Part shown: positions 1 to 8,705 of the stretch, one piece after another
Position numbering within the stretch: the stretch's first letter is position 1
Layout of the letters: every line of letters starts with the position of its first letter
Assembly (NCBI GenBank): GCA_024741835.1
Contig: JAENRP010000528.1
Location: 1 to 21,074, forward strand
Reading direction: 5' to 3'
Source of the DNA: Diplocarpon mali
Taxonomy: Eukaryota > Ascomycota > Leotiomycetes > Helotiales > Drepanopezizaceae
DNA length: 21,074 nt
Made by a program: the position numbers and the translations under genes
The notes under the pieces: model-generated
The model's input: only the letters and a program-made list of their open reading frames with translations
Told to the model about the DNA's origin: nothing
The model's database searches: none

Positions 1-77
1 ATAATTATAAAGTGATCTTTAAAGTTAAAATTAAAGATAGGCTTTATATTATCTTAAAGGTGATATTATAAAAATTG

Positions 78-499
78 ACTCTTAGGCTAGACTTATAAGT
101 AGATTCCTTTAAGGAAAGTGCACTCTTTGCCTTAATATAATTAAGTGAAAATAAGGAGAATAGATAGACTCTTAAGCTAGGATTATAAGTAAAATTCGTA
201 AAAATGACTCTTAAGCTAAGACTATAGGTAGATTGTAAGGTATCTTTAAAGATAACTCTTAAGCTGGGATTATAAGTGAATTTGATAGAAATGACTCTTA
301 AGCTAAGATTATAAGTGGATTCTACAAATTTGCTAATAATAATTCTTAAGCTAAGATCGCAAGTGAAATTTGTAAAAATGACTCTTAAGTTAAGATTATA
401 AGTGAAATTCGCAAATTCGTTAGAAGCGACTCTTAAGCTAAGACTGCGAGTAGATCTCGCAGTTTTATTAAAAACGACTCCTAAGCCAGGCTTATAATT
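78..499 (+). repeat. Array of nine 23-bp units in copy A polyprotein
   Basis: Nine units of the form ACTC(T/C)TAAGC...AAGT start at 78, 168, 207, 255, 294, 342, 381, 429 and 477. The spacings are 90, 39, 48, 39, 48, 39, 48 and 48 bp, all multiples of three. The frame that runs on into integrase reads each unit as a decayed form of TPRPGPRV (for example TLKLRL-stop-V). The array lies between the protease and integrase parts of the polyprotein. The antisense strand happens to be open across it (511 down to 44) and reads repeated LSLRV; I regard that as a shadow. Confidence 0.85.
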
Positions 500-509
500 G
501 GAAAATAGC

Positions 510-1480
510 AAAACCTTAAACTACTATTACTAATCCTTTCTAGCTGCTGATAATAAAGTATTAACTAATAATAGACTATTAAAGCTATTAAAAGCCGAAA
601 GCCTATTAAAGTATTAGCTAATATATAAAAGATTTATACATTTAAGACTAGAGAAATTAAAGGACCTATATAAGGTCTTGATCTTAAAATAGAAGATTTA
701 AGTACTAAAGGATCGCTTAATATGCCAAATTTGCAAGCTAATAAAACTTTAAAATCGGACGCAAACTAAGCTTAATCTATAGAAAGATTCGATACTAGTA
801 CTAATATCTATTAATATTATTAGACTATTTATAACTTTAATTAAAGGAAATAATTAGTTTTTTTAAATAGTAGATAACTTCACTTAATAAATATAGACCA
901 TTTGCGCTAAGATCAAATCTAAGCTTATAGAAAAGCTAGAAATTTAAAAAGTAATAGAGGAACGCTAGACCTAATTAAAGCTAATAGCTATTAAGTCTAA
1001 TAATATATTAAAGATTAAGGCAAAGCTTAACAAATAGGCAAAATAAGGAATTTATTATAAACTAATTATAATATATAAAGGTTCTTATTAGAATAGCATT
1101 GCTAAGCAAAGCATTTAGCAAGTAGAGACTAACTATCGCACTCTATTATAAGATATTAACCTACTATTAGAATTCTAAGACCTTGCGATTAAAGTAGATA
1201 TATACTTGCGAAATAGAATAGGTAGTAGACTAATAGTTAATAGCACTTAAATATCGCTATATAAGGCATATTTCGGATAAAAACTAAGCCTAGACTATAT
1301 CTATATCTTTAAAAGCATTTGCTACTCCTATATTAGCCTAAAGTCCTAACCTGTAGGTATAAAGAGTAAGAAGCTAATAAACTAAAGTAAAGAGTATATA
1401 TTTATTAAATATATTAAATAGATAATAAAGCAATAGATAGTATATATACTAGATCTAAGATAAATAATCATATCTTTAAT
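510..1480 (+). pseudogene. Integrase of X copy A, RIP-inactivated
   Basis: This is the integrase part of a copia polyprotein, which would insert the element's cDNA into chromosomes. The HHCC zinc-binding region spans about 615-734: the first His reads Tyr at 624, the second His is at 636, and the CQIC pair is at 723-734. In the catalytic core, the first Asp reads Asn at 813-815, the second Asp (the S-D-N motif) reads Asn at 999-1001, and the Glu reads Lys at 1104-1106. All three catalytic residues are thus lost by G-to-A changes. The integrase zinc-finger, core and RT segments all read in the same frame, with stops at former Gln and Trp codons. It follows the 23-bp-unit array with no gap. Confidence 0.87.
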
Positions 1481-2040
1481 AGTTAAGTTCGATAAATCTC
1501 GAAATAGGGGAGAGCTATCTTTAAAGCTTTATATACTTAAAGATTCGCAAGGTATACTACTCGATAGTAATACTATTAAGCCGAACTAATAACCCCTTTC
1601 TCTTAACTTAGGTATATTAAACGCACTTGCTGATCGACGACCTACTAGTCGCTTAAAGGCCGAATAGACTATTCCTATTATTCGCAAACTACCTAAAGTA
1701 TAGAATAACTTTAATATTATTATCCCTTTAGTTAAAGCACTTATAGTAAAGGATATTCCTAAAATAGGTATAAGTAATAATAAGCCTTTACTATTAGAAA
1801 GCGGTTCCTTAGATAATAAGCCTATAAAACCTACAGCTGAACCTACGCCTTTAAAGAGGAATAAAGACCTAAAATTAAAAGATACCTTAAATAAACGCAA
1901 GTCTAAGCATATCTAAGCTATAATAGCACATAAGATCTATAAGCTTAAACTTTAATAAAGCTTTAATAAAGATAATATGTTTCTAGCCGCTAAGAGAATA
2001 ATAAAAATCTCTCTTTTAAAGATATATAATAAAGCTATTA
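1481..2040 (+). pseudogene. Integrase-RT linker of X copy A
   Basis: This stretch joins integrase and reverse transcriptase in the same frame and has no fold I recognise. It is rich in Pro, Ser, Lys and Leu (for example ...PLLLESGSLDNKPIKPTAEPTP...), as usual for the variable linker of copia polyproteins. The complementary strand has an open stretch from 1900 down to 1586, and copy C has the matching one at 19269-19583. Both are antisense to this linker, so I do not call them genes. Confidence 0.7.
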
Positions 2041-2920
2041 ATAATCTAAAGAATAAAGTAGTATAAAGTAAGGCAATCTAAGAGGAGATAAGCTCTCTTA
2101 TTGCAAATGGTATATAAATAAAGGAACTAACGCTAAAGGATGTAAACCTAGTATTAACGAAGTAGGTCTTTATAATTAAGATATATACAAATAGAACCCT
2201 AGAGTATTATAAAGCAAGGCTTATAGCTAAAGGCTTCCCCTAATAGTATAGAGAAGACTACTTTAATATATTTGCGCTAATAGTTCGTATAGATACCCTT
2301 TGCATATTTATAGCAATAGTAACCGCTAAGGACCTTAAATGCAAATAGTATAATATTAAAAATGCATTTACTAAAGCGATTATAAAGGAATGGATTTTTC
2401 TCTCCTAATTTAATAGTATTCTTATATATGCTAGCTACTTTCTCTATATACTCTGCAGTATTTATAAGCTTAAGCAATTAGCTTATAATTAGAACCTCTT
2501 ATACAGCTTTACTCTAATAGAAATAGGATTCGTTTAAAGCCTAGCTAACCCTTATCTATTTACTTATACTAAGCGTAGAATTAAGTTACTACTATATATT
2601 AATAATATTGCTATAATTGCAAAAACAACTACTTAATTAGATTGGTTCTTTATAATAATTTAGAAATGTTTTAATACTAAAGATCTAAAGGGAATTTATA
2701 AGATCTTTAGCATCTGCATTATAAGGAATTGTTCTACTTAAGAACTCTAGTTAGACTAAGAGCAATATATTAAGAAGATCTTAGACCAAATAAGACTCTT
2801 TACTTATACTTTTAACTTTAAGCCAAAGTATACTCTAATTGAAGGAAAGTATAATAAGTTGGAGCCTGCTAATGAAAATAAGCAGAAAGGAGATCTAAAG
2901 AAGTATTAATAGGATATTAA
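2041..2920 (+). pseudogene. Reverse transcriptase of X copy A, RIP-inactivated
   Basis: This is a Ty1/copia reverse transcriptase (RVT_2 type), which would copy the element's RNA into DNA. In order, one can read a YYKARLIAKGF segment, a DYFNIFALIVR segment, a copia-like N-I-K-N-A-F motif at about 2356-2374, and the catalytic YxDD box as YINN at 2595-2606. Both catalytic Asp codons are AAT, so the enzyme would be dead. Stops sit at Gln and Trp positions. The frame is the same as that of integrase upstream and RNase H downstream. Confidence 0.9.
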
Positions 2921-3367
2921 AGCGATTATATATACTATAGTATATATAAGACCAGATATCGCCTTTATTATTAAGCAACTTAATCAAAACCTAAAGGATC
3001 TGATAATTCGATATAAGAATATAATCAAGCGACTTAAAAGGTACCTTCGATTAATAATCATATAGAAAGTAAGATATAAACTAATAAAACATATAAGCGC
3101 AAAGCTTAAAGTATATACCGATTCCGATTAGGCAAATATAAAAGGTTAGAAAAGTATATCTGGAAGCGTAATAGTACTATATGGCAGACCTATATTATAA
3201 GGAAGTAGGAAGTAGAAATCAGTAGCTACTGCAAGCACTAAGGCCGAATATATATTAATATTATTAAATTGTAAGTAAGGATTATAAATCGCCTAAGTTC
3301 TAAAAGATATAGGTTTCGCTAAGTATATTAAATGAGATAGGAACTATATTAATCTTTAAGTAGATAA
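2921..3367 (+). pseudogene. RNase H of X copy A, first part, split by element Y
   Basis: This is the copia RNase H, which removes the RNA strand during reverse transcription. Visible segments are YTDSD (about 3116-3130), an SGS..LYG stretch, and the typical S-T-K-A-E-Y box near 3235-3255, followed by VLKDIGFAKY. The frame breaks off in VDN at 3367 and continues at 15218 as IVLVKNPYLYKRSKYIDITYYFI. The 11.85-kb interruption is element Y with X copy B inside it. TGA and TAA codons mark RIP changes. Confidence 0.9.
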
Positions 3368-3624
3368 TATATTGCAGGTATGCCCGTCATATGTTTATCA
3401 CATGATCTGTCATATGACACATTATACACATGATATGTTATATGACTTGCCATATGACTTAGCGGCTTCGCTAAGAAGCCTGCTTACCTTAAGTAACTCC
3501 TAGTTAGAGAGCTCTTATAAATCAAGATATAAGACACCTAATATCGTCGTTTGCACCTTATACTTCTTCGTGCCCTCTTCTAGTTTACTATTAAGTTCAC
3601 TATTAGAGAACCTCCTTTGCTATA
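3368..3624 (+). repeat. 5' LTR of element Y (257 bp)
   Basis: This matches 14961-15217 over the full 257 bp. It begins TATATTGCAGG, where the partner has TGTATTGCAGG, and ends CTATA, where the partner has CTACA. The TG...CA ends were therefore altered by RIP here. The differences seen are C/T and G/A transitions. Inside are several CATATG/GTCATATG motifs (3388-3457) and a perfect 7-bp hairpin at 3458-3475. It should hold the promoter and polyadenylation signals of Y, but I cannot place a TATA box with confidence. Confidence 0.92.
3458..3480 (+). other. Competing hairpins in Y 5' LTR
   Basis: CTTAGCG (3458-3464) pairs with CGCTAAG (3469-3475) across a 4-nt loop. The overlapping GGCTTC (3464-3469) pairs with GAAGCC (3475-3480), so the two stems exclude each other. 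Both stems are unchanged in the 3' LTR (15051-15073) although the surrounding sequence has decayed. Confidence 0.6.
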
Positions 3625-3640
3625 GGTTATAAGCCCCGCA
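3625..3640 (+). promoter_or_regulatory. Primer-binding site of element Y (initiator Met tRNA, internal)
   Basis: GGTTATAAGCCCCGC follows the 5' LTR directly. It resembles the complement of the anticodon-loop region of eukaryotic initiator Met tRNA (GGTTATGAGCCC in yeast), with one G-to-A change at the expected RIP type of position. Copia of Drosophila and yeast Ty5 are known to prime from such an internal half-tRNA. Confidence 0.7.
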
Positions 3641-3769
3641 TGCCTATAAATAGCATTCGATACAAAATTCCATCGATTAGAGTCTCCTTTACAAACGAAA
3701 AGGCTGATCGATATTTTTAAGTTTTACTTAACTAATAACGCACAATAGCGTCATTTCAATAATAAAACA
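3641..3769 (+). other. Leader of element Y
   Basis: This is a short stretch between the primer-binding site and the first readable gag residues. I see no ORF or clear structure in it. The true gag start codon is uncertain. A frame open from 3770 (GTG) runs into the gag motif after the ATG at 4016, passing a TCTCCTCCT pyrimidine repeat at about 3956-3984. Confidence 0.5.
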
Positions 3770-4916
3770 GTGGCTACTCCCCTTCTAGAGCGCTACGCAA
3801 TAATCTAAGCTTACGCAAGATTCGTCACTATAGCTAAATCATTAGGACTGATAGCTGAGATTATTAGCTTAATTGCTGAAAGTACTCTATTGCCTGAATC
3901 ACCTATTTTTAAAGGGACTAATATATAGTACCTTAAACTCGAATTCAATAGTTTATCTCCTCCTTCTCCTCCTTCTCCTCCTTTCGATAACTCTAGATAT
4001 ATATATATAAATAAGATGTTATTATTGTCTTCGGCTGCCCTTAGCCTCCTTAAGTCTCAAAAGCTTAAAGGCGCAGAGGATTATAGCTAATAGAGGAATA
4101 AGGTTTTGAACCTTGCAAAGTCAAATGCCTTGACTATATATCTCTATATATCTTTATATAAAAGCTAGAATATATGCTCTACTTAAGGTTGACTTATAAG
4201 ACCGTTCTATCACTCTTAAGGAAAGGGACAATTGGATTAGATAGGAAGCTAAGGAATCTCAGATAAAGCTTACTATTATACTTAATTGCAAACCAGGCCT
4301 ACTAGCTTATACAAAAGGCGATAAATCTGCCTTAGACATATAGGAAGCTCTTTAAAAATAGTATAAAGGATCTGGAATAGTACTTAAATATAATGCTATC
4401 TAGACCTATATTACTATCAAATATAACGACTTCAATTCACTTAAAGCTTATATTATCGCTTTTAGGCTTTCAATTACTAAATTAGAAGCTCTTAACTCTG
4501 CCCCTCCCTCTTACTAGTACCCTATTATATTTATTACTAGCTATTCTAATAGATAGCCCATTTAAGCAGATCGATAATGCTCTAACCTTCGCTTAGCTAT
4601 AGCAGTTAGACGAAAATCAGAGATCACGCTCGAAGCTCTTATTAAAGATATTACTAACAAAGCTCAAGCCTTATAAAGTTTAAAGATAAATGGAACCATC
4701 TTATATAGTAATAAATTGGCTGGCAAGCCGCATTCCTCTAACTATAAGAAGTCAGAAAACAAGGGAGGTTTCAAAGACTTAAAGAAGAGCACCTCTAGGA
4801 ATACTACCAACTCCCCTAACTCCCCTAACTCCCCTTGTCCTTATTGCAAGCAACTAAAGCCATACTATAAGGCAGAAGATTGCTTTGCAATTAATAAATC
4901 GAAAAGAGAGGCCTAG
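3770..4916 (+). pseudogene. Gag of element Y, with zinc knuckle
   Basis: This is the capsid/nucleocapsid part of the copia polyprotein, which would form the virus-like particle. After the ATG at 4016 comes the typical gag start L-K-G-A-E-D-Y-S-(Q)-(W). A frameshift lies somewhere in 4140-4200. From about 4200 the gag domain reads on in the pol frame (DRSITLKERDNW..., then YKGSG near 4370). An open piece at 4716-4916 holds three NSP repeats (4809-4836) and a CPYC...KAEDC zinc knuckle (about 4837-4884). The knuckle's His position reads Tyr, fitting CAT to TAT. Stops at Gln and Trp codons break the rest. Confidence 0.82.
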
Positions 4917-5570
4917 GAGAAGGACTTAAGGAAGAAGTATATATTTTATTACCTTAAAGGCAAGGATGATAAGTCCTTGCTATTATTACTAAAAGGCAAA
5001 AAGCCTTTTAAAAAGATTTAAAAGGAAGACGAAGAGTTAGATAATAATCTCTTTAAGTATACTATACTATTACTAACCCTAGGGCCAATTCTCACTCGCG
5101 AGCTAGGCCTAGGACTTAATTCAGACTCCTCCCTAAGGCCAATTTCCACTCGCAGGCTAGGCCTAGGACTTAGTTCTTCTACCTCCTGCTTCTTATCAAA
5201 ATTGAGGAATTGTTAGCTATATAATATAAGTGCTAATAAGCATATCTCTAATAATCTCTCTAAGTTCACTTCCTATACTACTTAAGATAATCTACCCTCT
5301 TTAAGTATAGTTAATAGATCTATTTAACCTTTTAATATTAGCACTTGCAAAGTCAATATACTTAAATCTAATAGAAAGGTATATATTCTTAAGTTAATTA
5401 ATACTCTTTATATACCTTAATTACTTATCTACCTATACTTAGGTAATAAACTTAATAAAATCAAAGGCTTCTATCGAAATAGCAAGCTATTCCTATTTAA
5501 TAAGAAGGAAATTTGCACTATTGATAATAATATATATATTAATAAAGAATAGCCTTCTACTAACTCCTTT
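4917..5570 (+). pseudogene. Protease region of element Y
   Basis: This is the aspartic protease part, in the same frame as gag and integrase. Around 5210-5250 one reads LYNISANKHISNN. It fits the copia protease pattern (WLxDSGAxxHIxxN) with the catalytic Asp changed to Asn. Further on, LYIPQLLIYLYLG matches the copia pre-integrase stretch (LYVPxLxxNLLS). Two 23-bp units at 5094 and 5148 precede the active-site region and stay in frame. No intact ORF remains. Confidence 0.72.
5094..5170 (-). repeat. Two 23-bp units in reverse orientation in Y
   Basis: Units at 5094-5116 and 5148-5170 (ACTCGC...CTAGGCCTAGGACT) are reverse-complement forms of the units at 6561 and 6615. Their spacing is 54 bp, equal to that of the pair at 6561/6615. 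Both start in the Gag-Pol frame and read as a (L)GLGL peptide instead of TPRPGPRV. Confidence 0.75.
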
Positions 5571-6560
5571 AGTTACGTAAGTAGATATGCTCTCTTAGCT
5601 GCTATTAAGAATAGACCTCTTAATATTAAGCTCTAGTACCGTCGATTAGGCTACACTGGCCTATAAATAGTTAAAAAGACCTAATCTGCTATTATCAATA
5701 TATAGATTAAGGAAACAAAATTAGAAAAGACATATATTTACGCTTCTTATAAGAAAGGCAGACCTCTCTAATATATTAATAAACGTTTAGCTCGCCCTCA
5801 ACCTACAAAGGCGCTTAATAAGCTATATATTAATATGGTTCATCTAAAGCCAACTGGCCTTAATAGCTATAAATACGCTTCTATCTTTACTTGCGTAGCT
5901 ATAATAGCTAGATAAGGATAGACCTATATAAACAAATCTAATGCCTTTAAGGCAAATAAGAAAATGATCAGCCTTTTACAAACTTAGTATAATTATATAA
6001 TCAAGTAGTAAAGAACTGATAGAGGCAAGGAGTACTCTCTTATATAGATGCGAATACTCGTAGAAAACCTTAGTATAATTTTAAAGGAATCTACTCTATA
6101 TATACCAAAATAAGATAGTAGATTAGAATGATTAATTCGTATACTAATAGAAAAGTTGCGAATAGCTATAATTGACTAAAATATCCCCTCCTTTCTCTAG
6201 CCTTACCTCCTTCTTTTAATAATATATATTACTAATCTTACTACCTCTAATATTCTAAGTGGCAAGACTCTATATAAGGTCTTTTAAGATAATATCAAGC
6301 CTAATAAGTCTTATACTCCCTTAGTTAAGCATCTTTAAGTACTAGGCTATCACATCTATATACTAATTAAGAAAGAAAGGCGAACTTAAAGCAATAAACT
6401 CACTTTAAGAGCAGAGGTAGGTACTCTTATCGGATTTGATAGTAAAAGTATCTATTAAATCTATATACTATTGCAAATAAGTAAAAAGATTATTCGATCA
6501 TCTTATATTTGATTTAATAAAGACGGCCTAATTATAAAGCCGCAATTAAGAGGTGATTTT

Positions 6561-6637
6561 ACTCCTAGGCCGGGACCGCGAGTCAATTCTGACTCTTATA
6601 ATAACGATGATTTCACTCTTAGGCCGGGACCGCGAGT
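6561..6637 (+). repeat. Two 23-bp units between integrase and RT of Y
   Basis: Units at 6561-6583 and 6615-6637 are the least decayed copies in the window (core CTAGGCCGGGACCGCG). They are 54 bp apart and read TPRPGPRV and TLRPGPRV in the polyprotein frame. A third unit of the array lies at 12863-12885, 48 bp further on once X copy B is removed. Confidence 0.85.
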
Positions 6638-6644
6638 TAATACT

Positions 6645-6649
6645 GACTC
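6645..6649. repeat. Target-site duplication of X copy B (left)
   Basis: GACTC directly precedes the LTR of copy B and is repeated at 12845-12849, directly after the other LTR. A 5-bp duplication is the normal size for copia integration. The element Y frame joins perfectly across it. Confidence 0.93.
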
Positions 6650-6844
6650 TATTAAGCTTAAGTGAGTCGGCGCAGTAGGTATAGGAAACTTCTAAAGGTC
6701 GATAGTCGATATATTAGTAAGAGTTAAGGAAGGAAGGTTACCCCTTTCTTCCCTATAGCTATATATATATCAATATCCTATTGATTAAGCAGTAGGGTTA
6801 TATGATAATATATTAAAGTAATAGCTATATCACCTATCTTAATA
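6650..6844 (-). repeat. 3' LTR of X copy B (195 bp)
   Basis: This matches 12650-12844, 15751-15945 (inverted) and 17015-17209, all exactly 195 bp. In + orientation it starts TATTAAGCTT and ends CTTAATA. The partner LTR ends CTCAACA, so the original ends were TG...CA on the coding strand. A readable landmark is GAGTCGGCGCAG near its start. Confidence 0.95.
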
Positions 6845-6854
6845 CCCCTACTTA
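6845..6854 (-). promoter_or_regulatory. Polypurine tract of X copy B
   Basis: On the - strand AAGTAGGGG lies directly against the 3' LTR. The same place holds AAGTAAGGG in copies A and C. It would prime plus-strand DNA synthesis. Confidence 0.65.
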
Positions 6855-6982
6855 GACCTTACTCCAATTGACCTATAATTGGGAAAATAACAATTATCCT
6901 TTTGCGCTAATCCAACTCTTAAGTATCTCTTTAAATTAAAAACAATCAATTAATAGCAACCTCTATTAAAATCACTAATCCT

Positions 6983-7134
6983 ACTTATAGAATAGGACTA
7001 AGAGTCAAATTTCCAAAAGCATTCCTTTATAAGACTATATGACTTAACTCGCAGTCTAGGCTTAAGAGTCGATCTAAAAAAAAACTTTACTTTATAAGAC
7101 TATATAACTTGACTTATAAGGCAAGCCTAGGAGT
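6983..7134 (-). repeat. Tail array of 23-bp units in X copy B (three units)
   Basis: Units lie at 6983-7005, 7047-7069 and 7112-7134. They are separated by a conserved spacer containing CTTTATAAGACTATAT. The matching arrays are at 15464-15612 (copy A, three units) and 17348-17558 (copy C, four units). This stretch follows RNase H. Between it and the LTR I see only a conserved non-coding 3' region. Confidence 0.8.
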
Positions 7135-7159
7135 CGTCCTTAAGCCTACTAAGCCCTTA

Positions 7160-7825
7160 CTATCTTCTATAACCTTAGCATATCTTTAAATGCTTTAAAC
7201 TTTGCAACTATCTCTAATAGCTTTATAAATCTATCTACTACTATTCGATCAATTAAGATATAGGTAATCGATAACTTATTCTTTATAATAAGGTTATAAA
7301 TAAAGTAGTAAGTAATATTAATATATTTCAATCGCTTATATAAGTATGGATTCTTTATAAGTGCAATCGCCTTTATATTATCTGCTTAAAGATTAATACA
7401 GTTCCTATTTCATCTAATATACTTAGCAAAACCTATATCTTTTAAAACTTAAGCGATTTATAATCCTTACTTGCAATTTGATAATATTAATATATATTCG
7501 GCCTTAGTACTTATAATAGCTACTAATTTCTACTTCCTACTTCCTTATAATATAGGTCTACTATATAATATTACTATACTTCTAAATATACTTTTCTAAC
7601 CTTTCATATTTGCCCAATTAGAATTAGTATATACCTTAAGCTTTGCGCTTATATATTTCGTTAGTCTGTATCTTACCTTCTATATGATTATCAATCGAAG
7701 GTACCTTTTAAGTCGCTTAACTATATTCTTATATTAAATCGTCGGATCCTTTAGGTTCTAACTAAGTTGCTTAATAATAAAGGCGATATCTGGTCTTATA
7801 TATACTATAATATATATAATCGCTT
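7160..7825 (-). pseudogene. RNase H of X copy B
   Basis: This is the C-terminal RNase H of the copia polyprotein on the - strand. It corresponds to 2921-3367 plus 15218-15440 of copy A and 17570-18245 of copy C. The S-T-K-A-E-Y box is visible at about 7490-7515. The terminal ...KYIDITYYFI... segment matches copy C. The site where copy A was split by element Y is uninterrupted here (about 7376-7390), so it serves as the empty site. Frames contain many TAA/TAG stops. Confidence 0.85.
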
Positions 7826-8705
7826 TAATATCCTATTAGTACTTCTTTAGATCTCCTCTTTACTCATTTTCATTAGCAGGCTTTAACTTATTATACTTTC
7901 CTTTAATTAGAGTACACTTTAGCTTAAAATTAGGAGTATAAGTAGAGAGTCCTATTCGGTCTAAGATCTTCTTAATATACTACTCTTAATTTAATTAGAA
8001 TTCTTAAGTAAAGCGGTTCCTTATAATACAGATGCTAAGGATCTTATAAATTCCCCTTAGATCCTTAGTATTAAAACGTTTTCAAATCGTTATAAAGAAC
8101 CAATCTAATTAAGTAATTGTTTTCATAGCTATAGCAATATTATTAATATATAAAAGCAACTTAATTCTACGCTTAATATAAGTAAAAAGATAAAGGTCAA
8201 CTAGGCTTTAAACAAATCCCATTTCTACTAAAGTAGAGCTATATAAAAGGTTCTAATTATAAGCTGATTATTTAAGCCTATAGATACTATAGAGTATATA
8301 AAGAGAGTAGCTAGCATATATAGGAATACCATTAGGTTAAGAGAGAAAAATCCGTTCCTTTATAATCGCTTTAGTAAATGCATTTTTAATATTATACTAT
8401 TTGCATTTAAGGTCCTTAGCGGCTACTATTACTATAAATATGCAAAGGGTATTTATATAAACTATCAGCGCAAATATATCGAAGTAGTCTTCTCCATACT
8501 ATTAGGAGAAGCCCTTAGCTATAAGCCTTACCTTATAATGTTTTAAGATTCCATTTGCATATATCTTAATTATAAAGACCCACTTTATTAATACTAGGTT
8601 CACGTCCTTTAGCGTTAGTTCCTCTATCTATATGCCATTTGTAGTAAGAGAGCTTATCTCCTTTTAAATTGCCTTACTCTATACTGCTCTATTCTTTAAA
8701 TCGTT
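7826..8705 (-). pseudogene. Reverse transcriptase of X copy B
   Basis: This is a copia RT on the - strand, collinear with 2041-2920 of copy A. The YxDD box lies near 8138-8155 and again reads YINN, so both catalytic Asp are lost. It is a third degraded version of the same gene, with stop codons at Gln and Trp positions. Upstream on the - strand it joins the linker and integrase. Confidence 0.86.

Larger units (their letters stand above)
1..3367 (+). mobile_element. Copia-family X, copy A, first part (5' end outside window)
   Basis: This is a Ty1/copia element read on the + strand. The window opens just after the protease region, at the point matching 10795 in copy B and 21047 in copy C. From there the order is 23-bp-unit array, integrase, linker, reverse transcriptase and RNase H. 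The sequence stops inside RNase H at 3367, where the 5' LTR of element Y begins. The other X copies continue without a break at this site (GATAATATAAAGG), and copy A resumes the same frame at 15218. The 5' LTR, gag and protease lie left of the window. Confidence 0.9.
5571..6649 (+). pseudogene. Integrase of element Y, RIP-damaged
   Basis: This is a copia integrase in the same frame as the Y zinc knuckle. The zinc-binding start (W)YRRLGYTG at 5634-5660 has TAG for Trp and Tyr in place of both His. In the core, the first catalytic Asp reads Asn at 5832-5834. TDRGKEY at about 6015-6035 keeps the second Asp, and the probable Glu is at 6126-6128 (RLE-stop). The C-terminal part includes L-I-G-F-D (about 6427-6441). 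The frame then runs through two 23-bp units to 6649, where X copy B is inserted. It resumes in phase at 12845. Confidence 0.87.

Noticed and set aside
78..499. CRISPR-like array (23-bp repeats with regular spacers)
   Set aside because: The spacers are themselves related to one another, the spacing is fixed at multiples of three, the array lies within a retrotransposon polyprotein, and the genome is fungal in character.
44..511. - strand ORF of 155 codons with repeated SLRV peptide, and its counterpart at 20658-20999 (+)
   Set aside because: Both are antisense to the polyprotein of their X copy. RIP turns sense CAA/CAG into stops but turns the antisense codon TTG/CTG into TTA/CTA (Leu), so the antisense frame stays open. 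The repeats come from the 23-bp units. A real antisense protein cannot be excluded, but nothing supports it.
1586..1900. - strand ORF of 104 codons and its counterpart at 19269-19583 (+)
   Set aside because: Both are antisense to the linker between integrase and RT in X copies A and C. Conservation between the two only reflects that they are copies of one element.
2277..2477. - strand ORF of 66 codons and the + strand ORF 18692-18970
   Set aside because: Antisense to the reverse transcriptase motifs of X copies A and C.
3361..3371. Start of element Y LTR at TTGCAGG (3372) with a 7-bp duplication TAATATA
   Set aside because: The 3' LTR begins TGTATTGCAGG directly after the polypurine tract, so the LTR starts at 3368 as TATATTGCAGG with one G-to-A change. 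This gives equal 257-bp LTRs.
3956..3984. TCTCCTCCT repeat as a regulatory tract
   Set aside because: It lies within the frame leading into gag of Y and reads as Ser-Pro-Pro repeats, so a coding low-complexity stretch is the simpler view.
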